Origin: Cohnella hashimotonis
GTDB lineage: Bacteria > Bacillota > Bacilli > Paenibacillales > Paenibacillaceae
Length of the DNA stretch: 64,000 nt
Reading direction: 5' to 3'
Assembly (NCBI RefSeq): GCF_030014955.1
Contig: NZ_JAGRPV010000001.1
Coordinates: forward strand, 6,386,001 to 6,450,000
Of the stretch, positions 1 to 9,664 are shown piece after piece. A program made the position numbers and the translations under genes. The first letter of the stretch is position 1. The number at the start of each line of letters is the position of its first letter. Below the pieces are notes generated by a model that saw nothing but the letters and a program-made list of their open reading frames with translations, ran no database searches and was not told the DNA's origin.

Positions 1-3000
1 ATCGGGACCGCCGAGTCGGCGGGCTGCGAGAGCCTGAGCGCCTTCGCCAGCATCGCCGTAAATTCGGCGCGCGTGACCTGGCGGCCCGGCTCGAATGCGC
101 CCGAGCCGCTGCCCTGTACGATGCCTCGGGCGGCCAGCGCCCGAACCGCGTCGTACGCCCAATGCGCGGCCGGCAGATCGGAGAAATCCCGCTGGACCTC
201 GAGCACCGCATAGATGCTGAAGTGCCGGACCTCCGCGGTCAGGTAGCCGTCGTCCCGCTCGCCGCCGCCCCATACCGGGCTGCCGTCCTCGGCGATGGAA
301 TAGATCGCCGACAGCTTCGGATCCAGCGACGGATCGATCTGGAATCGGATTGTGACCGGCTCTTCAAACGGCGTCAGCCGAGTCGTGCTCCCCGACGCCG
401 TTTGGATCGACAATGCCAGTTCGTACGCTTCGCTGCCCGCGCGAACGGCTGTCCCCGGCGCTTGCGCCTTGGCAAGGAGCGCCTGCGAAGCGTCGGACGC
501 CAGCGGGCGGAAGCTGAGGGAGAGCGTGCTGCCCTGCCGAGCCGCCGCCGGCACCTGCTCCGTCAGCTGCTTCAGCACGCCGGACGGAATCTGCAGGACA
601 AGCTTGCCCGCCTTCACTTCAAGCTTGTTCGCACCGAGCAGCGCGGAGGCATCGGCCGGCAGCCTGAGCTCGGTCGTGCCGACCGGCGCTTCGACGATGC
701 TGACGCCGTTTGCGGCGCTTTGCAGCGCTGCGGCCGATACCGTCAGGATGCCGGCAGAAGTCGCAGGCTGCCTCGAAACAGTGCTTGTCGTAGGCTGATT
801 GGACGGCGATTCGCCGTCTTCGCCGCCATTATCCCCACCGCCCGGCGGCAGCGGAACGTCCACGAACGCGAACGCGTCGTACAACGACGTGTTCTTCGAA
901 TCGGCGGTGCCCTGCGTCCATTGGATGAAGTTGTCCCGGCCGTTCTGGTAGTCGGCGTCGTTGACGGCGACGTTGAAGCCGAGCTTGCCGCCGAGCGCGG
1001 GCCTCAGATCCTTGACGTAGGCGCTCGGAATCTTGAATTCGTATCGCGTGCGCTTCGCCGCCTCGTCGCGAACCGCTTCGAACGGCACATTGCCGCTCAT
1101 GTCGCCGTTCGGATTCGGGGCCGTCGAGTTGAAGACGTTGACCAGATGCGTGCCGTCGTCGGCGAGCGCGAAGCTCCATTCCACGTCGTCCGCCCCGTAC
1201 GGAGACTCCCGGTTGTTGAGCGGATCGAGGCTGATCTGCACGGAATCGTTTTTCCACATGTTCGCGGCATTCTCCGACTGCTTGTGCACGTCGTCCCGCA
1301 CGTCGACCGCGACGTACAGGCCGTCCGCAGCCCACTTGGCATAAGCCGTCGCCTCGAGATTGACCGAATCCTGGTAACCCGTCGCATTCTGGTCCTTCCT
1401 GCGAAGATGGACCGGATAGGCGTCCTGCCAATCCGCCAAATTCCCGTCTACCGCGATCGCGACCTCGTCCGCCGACTGAATCAGATCGAAGTCCAACGGC
1501 AGCTGCGCATCGTGGAAGATGCTTCGGCCGTCCGAAGCTTCGTCTACCTCGAGGTCGACCTTGTATTCATTAAAGGGGGCCGTCTGGCCGTACGTCCATC
1601 GGAAATCCAGTTGGAGGCGGTCGCCCTTCTTCAAATCGCCGAACGCGTTCGTCGTCACCGGCTCGAGCAGGCTGCCGTCCGGCCCCTTGAGCGTGACCGT
1701 GCCCGACTTGACGGCCGTCGACGTGCCGGTCAGCTGCACCGAGACGATGTCGAGATCCTTGATCGTCTTCGCGACCGGGAGCAGCCTCACGTCAAGGCCG
1801 TCCTCGACGGTCAGCTCCACCTTTTTCGTATCGAAAAGCGCGCCGCCGTGCTCGATCTCGAACGCGACCTCGTAACGTCCCTTGATCGCGGACTGCGGCA
1901 CGTTTACGTTGTAGATCCGATCTACCGCGTCATGCGCGGGAATCGTAAGCTCGACCTCGGCCGGCTCGGTCTGGGCGGATGTCCAGCCCGCCGGCACCTT
2001 GAGCCTGGCCTTCACCTGCTGCGGCGCGTCTGTATCGTTCACGAGCGAGAGCGTCAGCGGCGTCGCGTAGCCCGCTTCGCCGGTCGCCACGCTTGGCGTG
2101 ACGTTCGCCATGACGCCGATGAATTGCGCAGGCTCGGAGGCGATCATCGCCGTCGCCGCGCCGACGAATTCGCGCGCCAGCAGATTGTAGGCGTAGCTCT
2201 CGCCGTAGCTGCCCCGCGCCTTCGCGGCTTCAGCCAAGCGACCATAACGGTTCATGCGCAGCACGGCCGACGCGGACACCGGCATGACGCTGTCGCTCCC
2301 CTTTTTGCTCTGGAAGGCGGCGTCCGCAGCCTGCGTGGCAGCGGCATAATCGAGCGCGTTCGCTCCGATGCCGTCCTTGGCGTAGGCCAGCGCGACGGAT
2401 GCGGTCTCGGCGTAGTTGTACAAAGCCTCCAGCGTCACGTATCCCGGCGCGGCGATCAGATCACCCGCTTCGATCTGACCGGCCATCTCCGCCATGAGGG
2501 CATATATATCCTTGATGCCTTGCTCTAGTCCGACGGCTGGCGACGCTTCTCCGGTCGCCGTCTGCAGCGCGGCGGCGATCCGGGCGATCTCGGCCGCGTC
2601 CGCGTCGACGAGCGTCCCGTTCGACGCCGTCCGCGTCAGCGCCAGCTTGGCGAGCGCCTCCTGCTTCTTGACCTGCAGCAGCTGCGCGGCAGATGCGTAG
2701 ACGAACTCGGCCGGCGCCCCCGTCACGTAAACCGGCGAACCGGATACGACGAGCTGCAGTCCGGCGCTTCCCGCCGTCGCCGGCAGCTCCACGCCATTGA
2801 TGTCCATCACCTTGGCGCCGGCCGCCGCGAACGGCAGCCCGATCTCGCTCGTCGGCGGCTTGACGGCCGGATCGTCCTTGTGGTCGACCTTCTTCCAGGC
2901 GACGACGACGGGCTTTCCGTCGTTCAGGAATACCTGGACCGCGACGTTCGGATCCCCCGTATTCCAGGTGCCGACATACCGCGCGCGATCCAGCTCGGTC

Positions 3001-5768
3001 ATCAACTGGTTCACCGCGGTGTAAGCCAGCTTGGGCCGGCCGTCGTTATCCGTGATCCCCCAGAAAATATCGTAGTACCGGTCGTCCGTGCCGTCGTTTT
3101 TATAATCGTAATATTCGTAAGCCTTCACCTGGTCCGTGACCATGTAGTTCAGGAAGGCGCGGACGATATAATCCCGCTGGACCTCTTCCGATACCGAAGG
3201 ATAGCCGCTTCTCGCCGTCGGCCACCCGCCTTCGGTGAGATAATAATCTTTCCAGCCGCCATATGCGTTAACGAGTGCCTTCACGCCGTCCGTCAGCTTC
3301 TGCAGATTGCCGTCGGGCATCGCATTATAGACATATGGGTGGTAAGAATAAGCGTCCGCAAAATCGTACGAGCCGAGCTCGAGCTCCTTCGGCAGCACGC
3401 TGAGCACGCTGGACGTATGGTCGCCCGCGAGCAGCATCGCGTTGGGATCGGCCTTTTTCATGTTCAGGTAGGCGACCTTCTGCAGCTGCACGAACTCCGC
3501 CGGAATATACGGCTTGGAGAAAATCTCCGGCTCGTTGGGCATCTCCCACTGGCGGATGCGATCCTTGTACTTCGCGACCGTGTTCGCCACGAAGTCGCCC
3601 ATCGCCTTGAGCGAGGAGGTCGTATTGGCGATGCCCGCCTGGTAGTTTGCGTTTTTCTCCAGCGACAGCACCGTAATCTGGTTGAAGCCGTAGGAAAACA
3701 GCTTGTCGAGCGTCGGATCGATCCGGCTGTAATCGTAAATGGGGGCGCCGCTGCCGTCCTTGGCGTTTTTGTCGACGTCCTCCCAGACGATGCCCGAGCG
3801 GTGGCTTCGCGCCCCCAGCTTGCGGGCCCCGTCGATGATGTCGTCCTTCCAGTTGAGCGCGTAGTGGGTGTTGAGCCCGAACTTGCTCTCGTTGTCCAGA
3901 TCGATCCCCTGGACCGGCGCGGCTTCCTTCGCGATCGCGAGCCGCATCTTCTTGGACTTGCCCGGTTGTGCGACGCCGTCCACCTCGAAGTCCGCCGTTA
4001 CCTCATAGGTGCCGATCGCGACGAGCTGCGGGTCGAAGGGGATGAGCTCCCGTTCGTTCGCGTACTTTGCCAGATCATAGGTACGCGTGCCAGTGGCCAC
4101 CACCGCCTTGTCGCCGTCGGCGCGGCGCACGGTGTAATCGATCTTGAACGTATGCGCCGCCGCACCCGCGTCGAGCGCCAGATCCAGCCCCGGCGTATCG
4201 CCCGGCGCGTAGATGCCCGAGAAGTTGCCCGACGGCTGCAGGTCGATGACGTAAGGGGGCAGCATCGGCTCGATCGAGAAGTCGTCGATCATCAGGTTGA
4301 TGCCGCCGACGACGTTCCATTGGAAGTAGCCCTTGAGCGGCGCGAGCGGATCGGAGTCCTCGCCGGACACCGTCTCGACGCCGTCGATGAACAGCTTGTG
4401 CGTGATTCCGCTGACCTGCAGCTCATAATCATGCCATTCGTCGAGCAGCGACTTCACATAGTTGGCGATATAATAGTTGCCGCCGAGCGTCGTTTTCCGC
4501 ATGATAAAGTACTTCGAATTGTGCGTCGCCCACTCCAGCGCGTTATTGTTGTTGTCGTCCTTCGCGCGGTAGCGGAAACGCCACGTATTTTGCAGCGCGG
4601 TGCTCGTGCGCTCGTACTTGACCTTGAACTTGACGATAAAGTTGTCCGCGTTCTGGTACATCGGCAGATTCAGCCTGGCGCTGCCCGAACCGTTCAGGTT
4701 CAGCACCTTGTTGCCGTCCGGCAGCTGAATCACCTTCGTCGCGCCGCCTACGGTCCAGCCCGGCGGCGCGGCATTCGCCGTCTCGCTATCGAAGTCGTTG
4801 ACGTAAGGTTCGATTGCTCCGATGGCGACCGTCACTTCGCCGGTTGCCGGGTAGCGCGCCTCGCCGCCCGTCCCGTTGTGCGCGGCGATGTAGTAATGAA
4901 TCAGGTCGGCTCGCGCCGTCCCCGGGATCGTTCCGGAAAACGCGCCGCTGCCAAGCTGCGCCGCGGACAAGATCCGATCCGGCGCCTCGTCTCCATAGCC
5001 ATAGTGGATCTCGGCCGTCGTCGTCCCGTAGGTCGCGTCCGTCACCGAAAATGAGACGGCTAAATCCGCGTTATACGGCACCTGCAAGAGCGGCGCATGC
5101 GTGATCGCGTATGCCGGCGGTGCCGCGACGATCGGCAGCACCGCGATGTCGTCAACACTCAGATTAACGGCCGGGCCGATGCTCCTTAGCCCGAAGCCGA
5201 CGCCCCCCGCTGCCAGCGAAGCGTCAGTGAATACGGTTACAAGAGCGCCGTCGATCGACAGCTTGAACTCGCTTCCCTTGACCTCCAGGCTGTATTGATG
5301 ACGCTCGGCCACGTTGAAACCCGGCAGCGTCTGCGCGATCGGCACCGGTGCGCCGACCTGCTGGGCCGTGGCGGAGTTCGGATACTTCCACAGCTCCACG
5401 CTGCTCGTGTTCTTAAATTCCAGGAAGTAATAGGCCGTCCCGGACGCGTACCTGAACATCACGCGGAAGCGATCCCCCTGCGCCGCGAAGGTCAGGTTGT
5501 AGTCGGTCGATGCGTAAGACAGCTTGGCAGGCTTCACGATGGCGCGCTGGGGATTGCCGCCCGCGATCGTGCCCGTCAGGCGCGCTTCCGCGCCGCTGCC
5601 CTGAACCTGCCAGGCGTTACTGCCGAACAAATCCCAGTTGCCGAGTCCGCCGGCGAAGCTGTCCTCAAACAGCGGTGCCGGCGCTTCGGCTCTTGCTGCT
5701 GCCGGCAATGACGGGAGCAGCAGGGCTGCGACGAGAAGCATGAACAGGCTGCGATATCTTTTTCTCAT
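1..5768 (-). CDS. Giant secreted GH-A clan glycoside hydrolase with LamG-like, CBM9-like and SLH modules (3' end outside window)
   Basis: Extracellular, cell-wall-anchored polysaccharide hydrolase; 1922 residues lie in the window and the frame runs off base 1. Start ATG at 5768 follows AAGGTGG. Modules in order: signal peptide (1 to ~28), LamG-like jelly roll (~30-212), Ig-like spacer, second LamG-like sandwich (~323-505), beta-sandwich, TIM-barrel of GH39-like clan GH-A type (~623-950), helical/Ig linkers, CBM9-like DOMON module (~1430-1620), linker and the first SLH repeat (~1862 onward). The NEP motif places the acid/base at Glu746 and the TEGGW motif the nucleophile at Glu846, a normal GH-A spacing. 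It is the last gene of the transporter A operon, 86 bp after the binding protein. The first LamG-like module closely matches the C-terminus of the protein at 11607-15803. Exact GH family and substrate cannot be fixed by eye. Confidence 0.85.
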   Translation of the reverse strand, partial: MRKRYRSLFMLLVAALLLPSLPAAARAEAPAPLFEDSFAGGLGNWDLFGSNAWQVQGSGAEARLTGTIAGGNPQRAIVKPAKLSYASTDYNLTFAAQGDRFRVMFRYASGTAYYFLEFKNTSSVELWKYPNSATAQQVGAPVPIAQTLPGFNVAERHQYSLEVKGSEFKLSIDGALVTVFTDASLAAGGVGFGLRSIGPAVNLSVDDIAVLPIVAAPPAYAITHAPLLQVPYNADLAVSFSVTDATYGTTTAEIHYGYGDEAPDRILSAAQLGSGAFSGTIPGTARADLIHYYIAAHNGTGGEARYPATGEVTVAIGAIEPYVNDFDSETANAAPPGWTVGGATKVIQLPDGNKVLNLNGSGSARLNLPMYQNADNFIVKFKVKYERTSTALQNTWRFRYRAKDDNNNNALEWATHNSKYFIMRKTTLGGNYYIANYVKSLLDEWHDYELQVSGITHKLFIDGVETVSGEDSDPLAPLKGYFQWNVVGGINLMIDDFSIEPMLPPYVIDLQPSGNFSGIYAPGDTPGLDLALDAGAAAHTFKIDYTVRRADGDKAVVATGTRTYDLAKYANERELIPFDPQLVAIGTYEVTADFEVDGVAQPGKSKKMRLAIAKEAAPVQGIDLDNESKFGLNTHYALNWKDDIIDGARKLGARSHRSGIVWEDVDKNAKDGSGAPIYDYSRIDPTLDKLFSYGFNQITVLSLEKNANYQAGIANTTSSLKAMGDFVANTVAKYKDRIRQWEMPNEPEIFSKPYIPAEFVQLQKVAYLNMKKADPNAMLLAGDHTSSVLSVLPKELELGSYDFADAYSYHPYVYNAMPDGNLQKLTDGVKALVNAYGGWKDYYLTEGGWPTARSGYPSVSEEVQRDYIVRAFLNYMVTDQVKAYEYYDYKNDGTDDRYYDIFWGITDNDGRPKLAYTAVNQLMTELDRARYVGTWNTGDPNVAVQVFLNDGKPVVVAWKKVDHKDDPAVKPPTSEIGLPFAAAGAKVMDINGVELPATAGSAGLQLVVSGSPVYVTGAPAEFVYASAAQLLQVKKQEALAKLALTRTASNGTLVDADAAEIARIAAALQTATGEASPAVGLEQGIKDIYALMAEMAGQIEAGDLIAAPGYVTLEALYNYAETASVALAYAKDGIGANALDYAAATQAADAAFQSKKGSDSVMPVSASAVLRMNRYGRLAEAAKARGSYGESYAYNLLAREFVGAATAMIASEPAQFIGVMANVTPSVATGEAGYATPLTLSLVNDTDAPQQVKARLKVPAGWTSAQTEPAEVELTIPAHDAVDRIYNVNVPQSAIKGRYEVAFEIEHGGALFDTKKVELTVEDGLDVRLLPVAKTIKDLDIVSVQLTGTSTAVKSGTVTLKGPDGSLLEPVTTNAFGDLKKGDRLQLDFRWTYGQTAPFNEYKVDLEVDEASDGRSIFHDAQLPLDFDLIQSADEVAIAVDGNLADWQDAYPVHLRRKDQNATGYQDSVNLEATAYAKWAADGLYVAVDVRDDVHKQSENAANMWKNDSVQISLDPLNNRESPYGADDVEWSFALADDGTHLVNVFNSTAPNPNGDMSGNVPFEAVRDEAAKRTRYEFKIPSAYVKDLRPALGGKLGFNVAVNDADYQNGRDNFIQWTQGTADSKNTSLYDAFAFVDVPLPPGGGDNGGEDGESPSNQPTTSTVSRQPATSAGILTVSAAALQSAANGVSIVEAPVGTTELRLPADASALLGANKLEVKAGKLVLQIPSGVLKQLTEQVPAAARQGSTLSLSFRPLASDASQALLAKAQAPGTAVRAGSEAYELALSIQTASGSTTRLTPFEEPVTIRFQIDPSLDPKLSAIYSIAEDGSPVWGGGERDDGYLTAEVRHFSIYAVLEVQRDFSDLPAAHWAYDAVRALAARGIVQGSGSGAFEPGRQVTRAEFTAMLAKALRLSQPADSAVP

Positions 5769-5802
5769 TCGTCCAACCACCTTCTTCGGCAAGAGTTAAA
5801 GC

Positions 5803-5833
5803 CCCCCGCGGCTTCAACTGGCGAATGCGGGGG
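5803..5833 (-). terminator. GC hairpin between binding protein A and the glycosidase
   Basis: A 7-bp GC-only stem (5803-5809 with 5827-5833, 17-nt loop) follows the stop of the binding-protein gene. On the minus strand it is followed by CTTTAACTCTT, a weak U tract. It could act as a leaky terminator or as a 3' stabiliser of the binding-protein mRNA, lowering expression of the downstream glycosidase. Confidence 0.4.
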
Positions 5834-5854
5834 ACTTTTCGGATCAAAAGGCTG

Positions 5855-7534
5855 TTACTTGCCTGCTTTCTTCTGGAAGGAAGCTTCGAGCTCGCTCAAA
5901 ATTTGCGTGCCGCCCTGGGATTTCCACTTTTCGACGAAGTCGTCGAACTTCTTGATATCCCCGCCCATGATGATCTGCGTGAAGACCGAGTCGCGCATCG
6001 TATCGAGCTCGACCAGCTTGGCGACCTTGGTCGGCGAGTCGAGGTAGTTGGACGCGTCGGTGATCTGGTACGGGTTGTTGATCGCGACGTCGAGCGATTG
6101 GGAGAAACGCAGCGGCAGCGACTCGAGGTAACGCGGCCAGCCGTTCAATCCCGGCGCGAACAGGTAGCTCTGCGTGCCGCGGTAGTGGCCATTCTTGTCC
6201 TGCTTGGTCGTCGGATCGAGCAGATCCGTGACGGTGACCATCTTGCCGTTTTCGATGTTGTAATCTTCGCCCTCAATGCCCCAGACGGTCAGCATCTGGT
6301 TTTCGGGAGACAGGGATTCCTCGATGATGGACAGCACTTTCTTCGGATCCTTCGTCTTCGCGCTGATCGCAGTCATCTGGGAGAACGGCGCGCCTGCCGG
6401 AGCGACCGCCTTGCCATCCGCGCCTGTCAGCGAACCAGTCAGTGACAGATACTTGAACGGCTCCTTGGATTGGTCGGGAAGCTTCTCGTTCGCGCCGAGC
6501 TTCTTGTTCTTGATCAGCTCGCTCGTCTCGACCTGCGTATCGTAATCGCTCGCCGTGGACCACCAGCCCATCCAGGAGAACAGCTTGCCGCTGTACAGCT
6601 TGGCGCGAAGCTGCTCTTCCTTGATCGTGGCGAATTCCTTGTCGATCAGGCCTTCCTTGTACATCTTTTGCAGGAACAGCAGCGCGTCCTTCATTCTCGG
6701 ATCGATATCGTAATTGCTGAACTTGCCGTCTGTCTCGGTGAAGTAGCCCGGGGTCACGCCGAACGCGCCGAAAATCTGGTCGAAGGAGTTGTTGGCGAAC
6801 TTCACCTGGCCGATCTGCGCCGTGTAGCCCCCCAGCGGGATGACGTCCGGGTGGTCCGCTTTGATCTTCTTCAGCAGGTTGTAGTACTCGTCGAGCGTCT
6901 TGGGCACCGAAGCGCCCGCGGCCTCCAGGTAATCCTTGCGCATGACGAGATCCCAGCGATAGCCGGCACCCGGTCCGCCCTGATACGGAATGCCGTAGAT
7001 GCGGCCGTTCACCTTCGCCTGCTCGAACACCTCGGGCGGCACCTCGCGCATGATGTTCGGCGTGTCCTGTTCGTTGATCAGGTCGGTCAGGTCGACGAAG
7101 GCGCCGAGCGGCGCGTACTTCTGGAAGTCGTCGGCGAAGTCGATCCGCACGACGTCGGGGATGTCCTCGCTGGACATCTTGAGGTTCAGCTTTGTCTTGT
7201 ACTGCTGGACGTCGACCATCTCGGCGTCGATCTTGACGTTCAGCTTCTGCTCGATCGCCTGCTTGACGACGTCGTTCTCCGGGTCGTAAGGGACGGAGAT
7301 GTCCTGCGCCTTCAGCCACTTGAGCGTGTAGGGCTCCGTCGACGCGCTTGCGGAACCGGACGGCGATGCGCTAGCGGATGCCGAGGCCGATGAAGATGCC
7401 GGCGCCGACGCGCTCTCCGAGGCGGCGCCTTTGTCGCCATTGCCGTTGCTGCAGCCCGCGACGGCGAGCGTGCCGACGAGGACGGCGGATGCCAGGCCGA
7501 TCGTCTTTTTCTTTTTCTTTTTCTGATGAGACAT
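5855..7534 (-). CDS. ABC transporter sugar-binding lipoprotein A (family 1, LplA-like)
   Basis: Captures an oligosaccharide outside the membrane and delivers it to the permeases encoded just upstream. A poly-Lys N-terminus, a hydrophobic segment and the lipobox LAVAGC mark a lipoprotein; a Ser/Ala-rich tether follows before the binding domain. About 559 residues, in the range of large Paenibacillus family 1 binding proteins. ATG 7534 is chosen over TTG 7540 because AGGAGG (7545-7550) lies 10 nt before the ATG and only 4 nt before the TTG. It is the third gene of a permease-permease-binding protein operon, with a hairpin after its stop. No ATPase gene is near; these CUT1 systems usually share an MsmX-type ATPase encoded elsewhere. 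Substrate unknown; the neighbouring GH36 enzyme suggests a galactose-containing oligosaccharide. Confidence 0.93.
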   Translation of the reverse strand: MSHQKKKKKKTIGLASAVLVGTLAVAGCSNGNGDKGAASESASAPASSSASASASASPSGSASASTEPYTLKWLKAQDISVPYDPENDVVKQAIEQKLNVKIDAEMVDVQQYKTKLNLKMSSEDIPDVVRIDFADDFQKYAPLGAFVDLTDLINEQDTPNIMREVPPEVFEQAKVNGRIYGIPYQGGPGAGYRWDLVMRKDYLEAAGASVPKTLDEYYNLLKKIKADHPDVIPLGGYTAQIGQVKFANNSFDQIFGAFGVTPGYFTETDGKFSNYDIDPRMKDALLFLQKMYKEGLIDKEFATIKEEQLRAKLYSGKLFSWMGWWSTASDYDTQVETSELIKNKKLGANEKLPDQSKEPFKYLSLTGSLTGADGKAVAPAGAPFSQMTAISAKTKDPKKVLSIIEESLSPENQMLTVWGIEGEDYNIENGKMVTVTDLLDPTTKQDKNGHYRGTQSYLFAPGLNGWPRYLESLPLRFSQSLDVAINNPYQITDASNYLDSPTKVAKLVELDTMRDSVFTQIIMGGDIKKFDDFVEKWKSQGGTQILSELEASFQKKAGK

Positions 7535-7621
7535 GTTCAAGTGACCTCCTAATAATGAGCTGTATATTTACCCTTGGGGGATAAACCGAAGTGAGTGCCC
7601 AGCCGCGCGTTTGCGACTGCC

Positions 7622-8497
7622 CTACCCTTTGACCGAGCCGACCATCATGCCCTGATCGAAGTACCGCTGAATGAGCGGATAGATGATGAGCATCGGCAGC
7701 GCGACGATGACGATGGCGGCCATCTGAATGCCGACCGTCGGCGGCGGCGTGCGCCCCGCGGTCTCGAGCAGCTCGGGCGGCAGGCTGGAGCTCGCGATGA
7801 TCGAACGAAGCACGAGCTGTACCGGCGCCTTGTTCCAGTCCGAGACGTAGAGCATGGCGCTGAAGAAGTCGTTCCAGTAGACGACCATGTAGAGCAGGCC
7901 GACGGACGCGATGGCGGGCATCGACAGCGGGAGAATGATCTGCCGCAGGATGCGGAACTCCGAGGCGCCGTCGAGGGACGCCGACTCTCTCAAGCTCTCG
8001 GGGATGCTCTCGAAAAACGACTTCATGATAATCATGTTGAAGGCGCTGAACGCCATCACGAGGATGAGCACGTAGTTCGTGTTCAGCAGGCCGAGCTGCT
8101 GGATCGTAATGTAGGTGGGGATCATGCCGCCCTTGAACAGCATCGTGAACACGAAGATCAAGATGATGCCCTTGCGGCCCGGCAGCCTTTTCTCGGCCAG
8201 CGCGTAGGCGACGGTCGTCGTCAGGAACAGGGCGAGCAGCACGCCCGCGACCGTATTGCGGATCGTATTGCCGTAGGCGTGATAGATCAGCGAGCCTTTT
8301 TTCAGCAGATAAGTGTAATACTCGAAGCTGAAGGACGTCGGGAACAGGACCATGCCGTCCTTGGCGCTGAATTCGGAGTAGGGCGTGATCGATACCGTGA
8401 TGACGTACCAGAACGGAAGCACGATCACCAGCGTGAGCAGCGTGAGTACGATATAGTTGGTCGTCGCGAAGGCGGATTCGCCTCTTGTGAGCTTCAT
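7622..8497 (-). CDS. ABC sugar permease A2 (CUT1, LplC/YtcP type)
   Basis: Inner-membrane channel subunit, 291 residues, with about six hydrophobic segments. The cytoplasmic EAA loop is visible as ESASLDGASEFRIL followed by ILPLSMPAI, the contact site for the ATPase. Its start (MKLTRGESAF) lies 18 bp after the stop of permease A1, so the two are co-translated. Length and the C-terminal GSVKG ending are typical of this permease half. It pairs with 8516-9505 and the binding protein at 5855-7534. Confidence 0.93.
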   Translation of the reverse strand: MKLTRGESAFATTNYIVLTLLTLVIVLPFWYVITVSITPYSEFSAKDGMVLFPTSFSFEYYTYLLKKGSLIYHAYGNTIRNTVAGVLLALFLTTTVAYALAEKRLPGRKGIILIFVFTMLFKGGMIPTYITIQQLGLLNTNYVLILVMAFSAFNMIIMKSFFESIPESLRESASLDGASEFRILRQIILPLSMPAIASVGLLYMVVYWNDFFSAMLYVSDWNKAPVQLVLRSIIASSSLPPELLETAGRTPPPTVGIQMAAIVIVALPMLIIYPLIQRYFDQGMMVGSVKG

Positions 8498-8515
8498 CTG
8501 TCGTCTTCTCCTTCG

Positions 8516-9505
8516 TCAGAAAATGCCGGAATCGGAATCGATCCGCTTGGCGATGCGATTGGCGGCCAGCACCAGCGCCAGACCGATGACGCCCTTGATC
8601 ACGTCGGCGGCGGCGGCCAGGCTGAGGTTGAACTGCTCGATGCCGATACGGTAAATATAGGTGTCGAGGATGTCCCCCACTTCGAACACCATCGGGTTGT
8701 ACAGGTTGATGACCTGGTCCAATCCGGCGCTCATGACGAATCCGACTCTCAGAATGAAGATGACGATGATCGTAGAGGCGATGCCGGGCAGCGTGACGTG
8801 CACGATCCGCTTGAAGCGCGTGGCGCCGTCGACGACGGCCGCTTCGTACACTTCGGGGTTCAGGCCGGCGATCGCGGCGATGTAGATGATGGCGGCCCAG
8901 CCCATCTCTTTCATGGCGTCGGTAACGACGAGGATCGTGCGGAAGTACGCGGGCTCGACGAGCAGGTAAGCGGGCGTGCCGCCGAAGAGGCTAATGACTT
9001 TGTTGACGATGCCGGTCTCCGGGGACAGCAGCAGCGTGATGATGCCGCCGTAGACGACCCACGATACGAATCTCGGCAGGTACACCGCGGTTTGCAGCGT
9101 CTTTTTGAACCAGCGCGTCCGGATCTCGTTAAGCGCGAGCGCCAGCAGGATCGGGGCGACGAAGCCGCTGATCATCTTGTACAGGCTGATGAGCAGCGTG
9201 TTCTTGAACGCGTGGACGAACATCTCCGACTCGAACAGCGCGCGGAAGTGCTTGAGCCCCGCCCAGTGGCTGCCCGAGAAGCCCTGGATGACGTTGTAAT
9301 CCATAAAGGCGATGCTGACGCCGTACAGCGGCAGGTAGTCGAAGACGAGCACCCACAGCAATGCGGGCAGCAGCAGCACGTACAGCAGCTTAAACTTCCA
9401 GATGCGGCGGAATCCGGGCCCCGCCTTCAGCCTCGTTCGTTCCGTCTTGCCGGCGGTCTTGCCCGTCGTCTCTCCGGCGGCCGTGCCGGGGGTTGCGAGC
9501 TCCAT
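8516..9505 (-). CDS. ABC sugar permease A1 (CUT1, LplB type)
   Basis: First gene of the transporter A operon and the partner of permease A2. 329 residues with a basic, Gly/Thr-rich N-terminal tail (~35 residues), then membrane segments beginning at LLYVLLLPALLWVL. The EAA loop reads YEAAVVDGATRFKRI. Start ATG 9505 has AGGAGG 8 nt upstream. A catabolite-response-like site lies at 9561-9574 in the leader, so carbon catabolite control is likely. The gap to the upstream GH36 gene is 159 bp, enough for its own promoter. Confidence 0.93.
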   Translation of the reverse strand: MELATPGTAAGETTGKTAGKTERTRLKAGPGFRRIWKFKLLYVLLLPALLWVLVFDYLPLYGVSIAFMDYNVIQGFSGSHWAGLKHFRALFESEMFVHAFKNTLLISLYKMISGFVAPILLALALNEIRTRWFKKTLQTAVYLPRFVSWVVYGGIITLLLSPETGIVNKVISLFGGTPAYLLVEPAYFRTILVVTDAMKEMGWAAIIYIAAIAGLNPEVYEAAVVDGATRFKRIVHVTLPGIASTIIVIFILRVGFVMSAGLDQVINLYNPMVFEVGDILDTYIYRIGIEQFNLSLAAAADVIKGVIGLALVLAANRIAKRIDSDSGIF

Positions 9506-9560
9506 GCGGTAATCCTCCTATCCTTCTCTCTGTCTCTCTGCGTATGGCGCACCTTCGCTT

Positions 9561-9574
9561 TGAAAGTGCTTACA
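9561..9574 (-). promoter_or_regulatory. Catabolite-response element (cre-like)
   Basis: The minus strand reads TGTAAGCACTTTCA. Compared with the CcpA consensus TGWAANCGNTNWCA it differs only at the central G. It lies 56-69 bp upstream of the start of permease A1, where a bound CcpA would act on initiation or as a roadblock. Confidence 0.5.
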
Positions 9575-9664
9575 GTAGCCAGTTTATCGGATAGAACTCG
9601 GCCGGAACACCGGAGCGGAGAACGATATACCCGGTGAAAAGTCGCATTGTCGCAGCTGCCTTTC

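Noticed and set aside
162..5054. Long open frames on the plus strand opposite the GH-A/SLH protein
   Set aside because: They are Arg/Val/Asp-rich antisense shadows caused by high GC and codon bias; the minus frame reads from signal peptide to SLH with clear domains.
7535..7540. TTG start at 7540 for binding protein A
   Set aside because: Only 4 nt from AGGAGG; ATG 7534 has 10-nt spacing.
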